In this document: piece after piece, positions 41,107-45,651 of the stretch
Numbering within the stretch: the stretch's first letter is position 1
How the letters are laid out: every line of letters begins with the position of its first letter
NCBI GenBank assembly: GCA_050950645.1
Contig: JBMNHZ010000020.1
Location: forward strand, 1 to 45,651
Length of the DNA stretch: 45,651 bases
From: BRH-c25 sp012519325
Lineage (GTDB): Bacteria > Bacillota > Clostridia > Lutisporales > Lutisporaceae
Direction of reading: 5' to 3'
Notes under the pieces: generated by a model
What the model was told of the DNA's origin: nothing
Seen by the model: only the letters and a program-made list of their open reading frames with translations
Database searches by the model: none
Program-made: the position numbers and the translations under genes

Positions 41107-42804
41107 TTATTTAATCTTCACAAAGAATTCGACACCTTCCTTAAGTCGTGACATTCTTGCCTCTGCATCCTCCTGATTATCCCCTATGACGGAATAATAA
41201 ATCTTCAGCTTCGGTTCGGTTCCTGAAGGCCTTATGCAAAACCATGATTTATCCTCCAGAATGAATTGAAGCGCATTCTCCTTCGGAAGCCTGACAGGTC
41301 CGTGATAGTTCAGGTAATCCCTTACCTCTTTCACTCTGATGCCGTTAATCCCCCCGGGCAGGCCATTCCTTAGGGAGTCTATGAGCCTTACCATCTTCTC
41401 CATACCTTCCTTACCCTTGAAGGTAACGGAAGCAAGGCTCTCCTTGTAAAACCCATATTTCCGGAACAGTGACATGAGCCCTTCATAAAGGGTCATGCCC
41501 CTTTTCTTATAGCAGGCAGCCATCTCACAGATAAGCATGGAGGCTATGACTGCGTCCTTGTCTCTTACAAAGGTTCCGGCAAGATAACCGTAGCTCTCTT
41601 CATAGCCAAACACAAACTCTAGCCCGCTGTCCTCAAATTCCTTTATTTTCTCAGCTATATATTTAAAACCCGTAAGCACGGATATTGTTCTTACATTATA
41701 GCTTTCTGCAATTTTTTCACCCAGTTTCCCCGTGACTATGGTGTTTATAATGGTGCTCTTATCATTCAGCCTTCCCTGCTTTTTAAGAGATCCCAGTATA
41801 TAATCGGTTAACAGCGCTCCTATCTGGTTCCCGGTAAGCACCACATATTCTCCGAGATTGTCCTTTACCACGGCACCTACCCTATCGCAGTCCGGATCAG
41901 TTCCGATTATGATATCGGCAGACTGCTTCTTAGCAAGTTCAATAGCCAGAGTAAAGGCCTCATGTTCCTCAGGATTAGGATATTTCACAGTGGGGAAATC
42001 CTTGTCCGGCTGTTCCTGCTCAGGCACAACCGTCACATTTGTAAAGCCAATCTCCCGGAGGATTCTTCTTACGGGAATATTTCCTGTTCCATGCAAAGGT
42101 GTATACACAATCCTGAAGTTATCATCCATTTCCCTCACTACTTGAGGGTTCAGCGAAAGAGAACTGATCTTTCCTATATACCTGTCGTCCATTTCAGTTC
42201 CCAAAAATCGCAGCAGCCCTTTATCCTGTATCTCACATTCATCCATACATTTAATTTCGGAAAAATCCTGTATTGAATTTGCTTCTGCTATAAGCTCTTC
42301 AGCAATTGGCGAAACCACCTGCCCCCCATCGCCCCAATAAACCTTATAACCGTTGTATTGCGGGGGATTATGACTTGCCGTTATCACTATCCCTGCCGTG
42401 GCCTTAAGCTCTCTGACGGCAAAAGAAAGCTCCGGAGTAGGCCTGAGCTCACTGAATACATATGCGGCAATTCCGTTGGAATTCAGCACCCTTGACGCCT
42501 CCATGGCAAACTCACGGGAAAGGTGCCTGGAATCATATGCTATTACAACACTCGGGTTGTCTATATTCTTCCTTATTATATAATTGGACAGACCCTGAGT
42601 GGCTCTGCCCACAGTATATCTGTTCATCCTGTTTGTTCCGGCGCCTATAATTCCTCTGAGGCCGCCGGTTCCAAACTCCAGGTCCTTGTAGAACCTGTCC
42701 TCGATTTCCTTTTCATCGTCCTTTATCCTCATAAGCTCTCTTCGGGTTTCCTCATCAAAGGCAGAATCGCTGATCCATTTATTGTATCTTTCATTATAGA
42801 CCAT
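41107..42804 (-). CDS. pgcA: Phosphoglucomutase/phosphomannomutase
   Basis: This 565-residue alpha-phosphohexomutase interconverts glucose 6-phosphate and glucose 1-phosphate. The catalytic serine is in GIVITASHNPPQYNG (about residue 145), the metal site is GTDPDCDRVGAVV, the sugar loop is FGYEESYGYLAG and the phosphate site is RPSGTEPKLKIYY. Length matches the PgcA group of Firmicutes. I choose ATG at 42804 (MVYNERYNKW), with GGAGG 7 nt upstream; the open frame extends 11 codons more into galU. The 3' end of galU overlaps the start by 11 nt, so the two are coupled in one pathway to UDP-glucose. Confidence 0.95.
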   Translation of the reverse strand: MVYNERYNKWISDSAFDEETRRELMRIKDDEKEIEDRFYKDLEFGTGGLRGIIGAGTNRMNRYTVGRATQGLSNYIIRKNIDNPSVVIAYDSRHLSREFAMEASRVLNSNGIAAYVFSELRPTPELSFAVRELKATAGIVITASHNPPQYNGYKVYWGDGGQVVSPIAEELIAEANSIQDFSEIKCMDECEIQDKGLLRFLGTEMDDRYIGKISSLSLNPQVVREMDDNFRIVYTPLHGTGNIPVRRILREIGFTNVTVVPEQEQPDKDFPTVKYPNPEEHEAFTLAIELAKKQSADIIIGTDPDCDRVGAVVKDNLGEYVVLTGNQIGALLTDYILGSLKKQGRLNDKSTIINTIVTGKLGEKIAESYNVRTISVLTGFKYIAEKIKEFEDSGLEFVFGYEESYGYLAGTFVRDKDAVIASMLICEMAACYKKRGMTLYEGLMSLFRKYGFYKESLASVTFKGKEGMEKMVRLIDSLRNGLPGGINGIRVKEVRDYLNYHGPVRLPKENALQFILEDKSWFCIRPSGTEPKLKIYYSVIGDNQEDAEARMSRLKEGVEFFVKIK

Positions 42805-43663
42805 AAAAAACCTCCTTAAGATACTCTCTGAATTCATCCTTCAAATCCTCCCTCTGCAGGGCGAACTCCACTGTTGCCTGAAGGAAGCCCAGCTTTGAGC
42901 CGATATCATACCTTCTTCCTTCAAAGTTGTATGCATACATGGGCTGGTTTTTCCCCAGGGTTCTGAGGGCGTCCGTGAGCTGTATCTCCCCACCGGAGCC
43001 AGGTTCCGTTTCCCTAAGTATGTCAAATATCTCAGGGGTTATTATATATCTTCCCAATATGGCAACATTGGACGGAGCATTCTCCTTTGAAGGCTTTTCC
43101 ACAAGGTTCTTTACTTTATAAAGCCTTTCGCTTATTTCATCATAACCAATTATCCCGTACTTATTCACCTCTTCAGGGTTTACCTTCTGAACACCAAGAA
43201 CAGTTTTTGAGTAATCTTCAAACACATCCATAAGCTGTCTCAGGCAGGGCACCTGGGCACTTACCACATCATCCCCCAGCAGCACCGCAAAAGGCTCATT
43301 TCCCACAAAGGTCCTGGCGCAGTAAATTGCATGGCCGAGGCCCTTCGCTTCCTTCTGCCTGATATAGTATATATCCACAAGATTGGAAATATCCTGAACC
43401 TGTTTCAAAAGCCCGTTATTATTTTTTCTGGCAAGCTCCAGCTCCAGCTCAACAGATCTGTCGAAATGGTCCTCTATTGCCCTTTTATTCCTTCCTGTTA
43501 CTATTAATATTTCTTCAATTCCGGAATCAATTGCTTCTTCTACTATGTACTGTATTGTAGGTTTATCCACTATAGGCAGCATTTCTTTTGGCTGTGCCTT
43601 TGTTGCGGGCAAAAACCGGGTTCCCAATCCTGCTGCAGGTATTATTGCTTTTTTGACTTTCAT
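42794..43663 (-). CDS. galU: UTP-glucose-1-phosphate uridylyltransferase
   Basis: This 289-residue nucleotidyltransferase makes UDP-glucose from UTP and glucose 1-phosphate. Signatures are PAAGLGTRFLPATKAQPKEM (UTP-binding loop), the ending of KGLGHAIYCAR, LLGDDVV (metal Asp) and NLVEKPSKENAPSNVA. The ATG at 43663 follows AGGAAA. It is immediately upstream of pgcA, which supplies its substrate, and UDP-glucose would serve the adjacent glycosyltransferase or wall glycans. Confidence 0.97.
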   Translation of the reverse strand: MKVKKAIIPAAGLGTRFLPATKAQPKEMLPIVDKPTIQYIVEEAIDSGIEEILIVTGRNKRAIEDHFDRSVELELELARKNNNGLLKQVQDISNLVDIYYIRQKEAKGLGHAIYCARTFVGNEPFAVLLGDDVVSAQVPCLRQLMDVFEDYSKTVLGVQKVNPEEVNKYGIIGYDEISERLYKVKNLVEKPSKENAPSNVAILGRYIITPEIFDILRETEPGSGGEIQLTDALRTLGKNQPMYAYNFEGRRYDIGSKLGFLQATVEFALQREDLKDEFREYLKEVFYGL

Positions 43664-43753
43664 GAGTTTTCCTCCAAATTTCTTAACTTCTTAAATATTA
43701 TCTTCCAAAATGTAATATATTAACCGTATTAATGGTTAGCGGGAGTGTTTATC

Positions 43754-43918
43754 ATGCTTCGGGATGCTTTTCTTGTTTTTGAATGGTGGTTATATATTCT
43801 ATTCATAGGCATATTATTCCTGCCCGCAGCTCAAAAATGCTTTCCTTTCTTCTTCGATAAAGGCTGCGGCTTTTTACTTCTCATCATCAATATTGATTTC
43901 CTTTTCTATTATATATAA
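43754..43918 (+). pseudogene. Possible remnant of a DUF2298-type membrane protein
   Basis: In the gap between galU and the glycosyltransferase, a plus-strand frame of 54 codons (ATG 43754, TAA 43916) reads like a membrane protein start: VFEWWLYILFIGILFLPAAQ (about residues 8-27), then PFFFDKGCGF. Its pattern of WW, a helix ending LP-A, then F--D+G--F resembles, from memory, the first helix of DUF2298/YYY-type membrane proteins, which often neighbour DPM1-like GT2 enzymes. It overlaps the 3' end of the GT2 gene in the opposite direction and stops far short of the usual several hundred residues. It is either a decayed gene or a chance frame; similarity was judged by eye only. Confidence 0.3.
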
Positions 43919-44785
43919 AGGCCTGCCCTTGCTCTCCTCATGTATCCTGGCGATGTATTCCCCCAATATGCCGATTGATATCAGCTGCACCCCTCCCAGA
44001 AATACTACGGCAGCCATAATTGCATCTCTTGTAAAAATCAACGGAACTGAGATTACAGCAAAAAAACCCAAATATTGTGACAGCTTAAGGGGCTTGTAGG
44101 AAAAGGAAAAAATGCCATCCAGCGCAAGCTTTATCATTTTTTTAAGAGGATACTTAGTCTCCCCTGCATATCTTTCCTCCCTCTCATACTCCACCGGTAC
44201 CTGCCTGAAGCCTACCCAACTGACCATTCCGCGAAGGAACCTGTCTTTCTCCCTCATGTTTCGAAGCACATCCGCCGCTTTTGCATCAATAAGCCTGAAG
44301 TCTCCTGTATCAACAGGTATCCTGGTATCGGAAAGCATATCCAGCACCCTGTAAAACAAGCTGGCAGAGACACGCTTGAAGAAGCTTTCACCTTTTCTTC
44401 TCTTTCTCTTGGCATATACCACTTCATAGCCCTGCTCCCACAATCTGAGCATTTCAATGATAAGCTCCGGAGGATCCTGCAGGTCTGCATCTATAATAAC
44501 TATAGCGCTGCCCCCGGCCTTGTCTATTCCCGCCGTGACAGCCGCCTGATGCCCAAAATTTCTCGAAAAGGCAATAACCTTGACCCTGTTGTCCCGGCCT
44601 GCCAGCTGCTCAAGAATGCCCTGAGTCCCGTCCCTGCTTCCGTCATTTACAAAAATCAGCTCATAAGGATAACCGCAGCTGTCCATCACTCTTTTCAGAC
44701 GCTTGCAGCATTCCTCCGCAACCTTTTCTTCATAATACATGGGAATGACTACTGAAACCAGCTTTTTATGCACTGCTGTCCCCAC
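43874..44785 (-). CDS. GT2 glycosyltransferase, DPM1/GtrB-like
   Basis: This 303-residue membrane-bound family 2 glycosyltransferase is of the kind that transfers glucose or mannose from a nucleotide sugar to undecaprenyl phosphate. The N-terminal catalytic domain shows SVVIPMYYEEKVAEEC, ELIFVNDGSRDGT and the metal-binding VIIDADLQDPPELI. The C-terminal part has two transmembrane helices (about 231-284, FFAVISVPLIFT and AAVVFLGGVQLISIGILGEY) followed by IARIHEESKGRPLYII, typical of GtrB. Two GTG codons (44785 and four codons later) could start it; AAGGAG is too close to the first and rather far from the second. UDP-glucose from galU/pgcA is a plausible donor. Confidence 0.92.
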   Translation of the reverse strand: MGTAVHKKLVSVVIPMYYEEKVAEECCKRLKRVMDSCGYPYELIFVNDGSRDGTQGILEQLAGRDNRVKVIAFSRNFGHQAAVTAGIDKAGGSAIVIIDADLQDPPELIIEMLRLWEQGYEVVYAKRKRRKGESFFKRVSASLFYRVLDMLSDTRIPVDTGDFRLIDAKAADVLRNMREKDRFLRGMVSWVGFRQVPVEYEREERYAGETKYPLKKMIKLALDGIFSFSYKPLKLSQYLGFFAVISVPLIFTRDAIMAAVVFLGGVQLISIGILGEYIARIHEESKGRPLYIIEKEINIDDEK

Positions 44786-44810
44786 CGCTCCTTATGAACA
44801 TACTTTCCTA

Positions 44811-44840
44811 TAAAAAATAAAGGGCGAACCCTGTTCGCCC
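44811..44840 (-). terminator. Terminator of the right-edge gene
   Basis: Minus-strand GGGCGAAC-AGG-GTTCGCCC perfect 8-bp stem followed by TTTATTTTTTAT, 14 bp after the stop of the right-edge surface protein. Confidence 0.88.
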
Positions 44841-44853
44841 CCTTACTTTATTT

Positions 44854-45651
44854 CTAATTAACAACCTGAATTGCTTTCGCAGACACACCGTCCACCGTTC
44901 CGGTACCTATGACGTTTATAATTTGATTCACCTTCAAACTGTTCAGTCCGAGAGGCTCCAAGTAAATATTAGCAATCTTTGTCTCATCGGTTATATATAC
45001 TTTTTTGTCTGCATATTTGCTTGTGCTGCTGTCGTATATCTCAACAATTATCAGCTTCGCTTCAAGGTCAATGCTCTTTATAAGGCCCTTCAGCTCTGTC
45101 AATACCTGGGCCGTTTCATTAATAACCGCTATTTTGCTTATTTCATCATCAATAAGACTGACATCCACCTGCATACCGGGCCTTAAGGAATAAATATCTT
45201 CTCCGGCTCCGGTTATTTCAATTCCGCTGTCCGCATAGTATTCATTCTGGCTTCCGTCCAAGGCTGTTATTACAAGCTTTGGAGGAGCTATCCTGCTGAA
45301 TACCAGGGACTCGATAACACCTTTGTCGCTGCTCTTTACTCCGTCGGCATTTATCTCTATTAGTTCATTATAAGAAGTGGTTATCACCAGATCGTTGTCC
45401 TTTTTCAGTTCCTGCCACAGGGCACTCTTTCCGTCCTTTATCACTATGGTTTTGGCTGTAATTGTATAGCTTCTTGTCTCACCGTTCTGTGTCCGCATTG
45501 TAAGAATTGTCTTATCTCCGGACTGTATATCCACAAGCTTCCCTATTGTTTTTCTTATTTTGCTTTCACCAACGATTCTTACTACCTTGTTTCCGTCGAT
45601 ATAAAGCCTGACCATATCGCTTTTCTCCAGCTTCCAGAACCCCTCTGAAAC
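44854..45651 (-). CDS. Probable surface protein, 3' part (5' end outside window)
   Basis: The minus-strand frame is open to the right edge of the window; upstream of the first ATG (45615) it continues as VSEGFWKLEKSDMVRLY without a stop, so the gene begins outside. The visible 265 residues contain repeated small beta-rich segments: LVITALDGSQNEYYADSGIE, GLIKSIDLEAKLIIVEIYDS and KLVDIQSGDKTILTMRTQNG share a pattern of strand, turn, strand and an Ile/Val-rich end. Such modules are frequent in the C-terminal part of clostridial SLH exoproteins, but no SLH domain is visible here. There is no enzyme motif. A terminator follows. Function is unknown; secretion cannot be judged without the N-terminus. 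Confidence 0.7.
   Translation of the reverse strand, partial: VSEGFWKLEKSDMVRLYIDGNKVVRIVGESKIRKTIGKLVDIQSGDKTILTMRTQNGETRSYTITAKTIVIKDGKSALWQELKKDNDLVITTSYNELIEINADGVKSSDKGVIESLVFSRIAPPKLVITALDGSQNEYYADSGIEITGAGEDIYSLRPGMQVDVSLIDDEISKIAVINETAQVLTELKGLIKSIDLEAKLIIVEIYDSSTSKYADKKVYITDETKIANIYLEPLGLNSLKVNQIINVIGTGTVDGVSAKAIQVVN

Overview
The window looks like a chromosome segment of an anaerobic, spore-forming, flagellated member of the Clostridia. The basis is gene content and order: sporulation genes (spoIID, spoIIQ-type, spoIIID, yyaC, ywmB), mbl, SLH-type surface proteins, an S-box (SAM-I) riboswitch, CtfAB-type CoA-transferase and lysine-fermentation-type enzymes, AT-rich intergenic DNA and AGGAGG-type ribosome binding sites. 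The species cannot be named from sequence alone; a cluster III or related clostridium is my guess.

Positions 1-12.4 kb are accessory. The 3' part of a giant surface-protein gene consists of five nearly identical 1350-bp tandem repeats. It is followed by a terminator, an unassigned stretch, the 5' stub of an IS21-type istA, a complete IS3-type insertion sequence (7599-9374) with unusual subterminal iterons and a candidate structured RNA, and an SLH-anchored surface protein that seems to have lost its 5' end.

Positions 12.4-24.6 kb hold core genes, mostly on the minus strand: metK under an S-box riboswitch; an SPL-family radical SAM protein; a Pro-Glu-Thr-Tyr tRNA operon; yyaC (plus strand); then ywmB-murA-spoIID-spoIIQ-spoIIID-mbl-flhO-flhP-flgJ-like-fabZ, closely matching the Bacillus subtilis ywmB/murAA to ywpB order. 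These genes build the envelope, the sporulation engulfment machinery and the flagellar rod.

Positions 24.6-38.9 kb hold ctfAB; sua5-ywlE-rpiB-upp-comEB-tagO/wecA-wecB (tRNA modification, pyrimidine salvage, envelope glycan precursors); a ZIP metal transporter; a ParE/Phd-type toxin-antitoxin pair; and rho, rpmE-tdk-yqhQ-prmC-prfA (termination and translation). Positions 38.9-45.65 kb hold a putative zinc-ribbon protein, a three-gene unit of a receiver-only regulator with kal and kce (lysine fermentation steps), pgcA and galU (glucose-1-phosphate to UDP-glucose), a GT2 glycosyltransferase, and the 3' part of another probable surface protein.

The points most worth a second look are: the homogenised 1350-bp repeats; the IS3 element whose right end carries four 19-bp end-like motifs at 31-33 bp spacing; the structured RNA inside that element; a dispersed 'gene-tail' repeat (core AGACAYGRG) that sits in sense orientation just after many stop codons; the regulator-kal-kce unit; a toxin-antitoxin operator laid over its own -10 box; and an FlhO protein with an internally duplicated domain.
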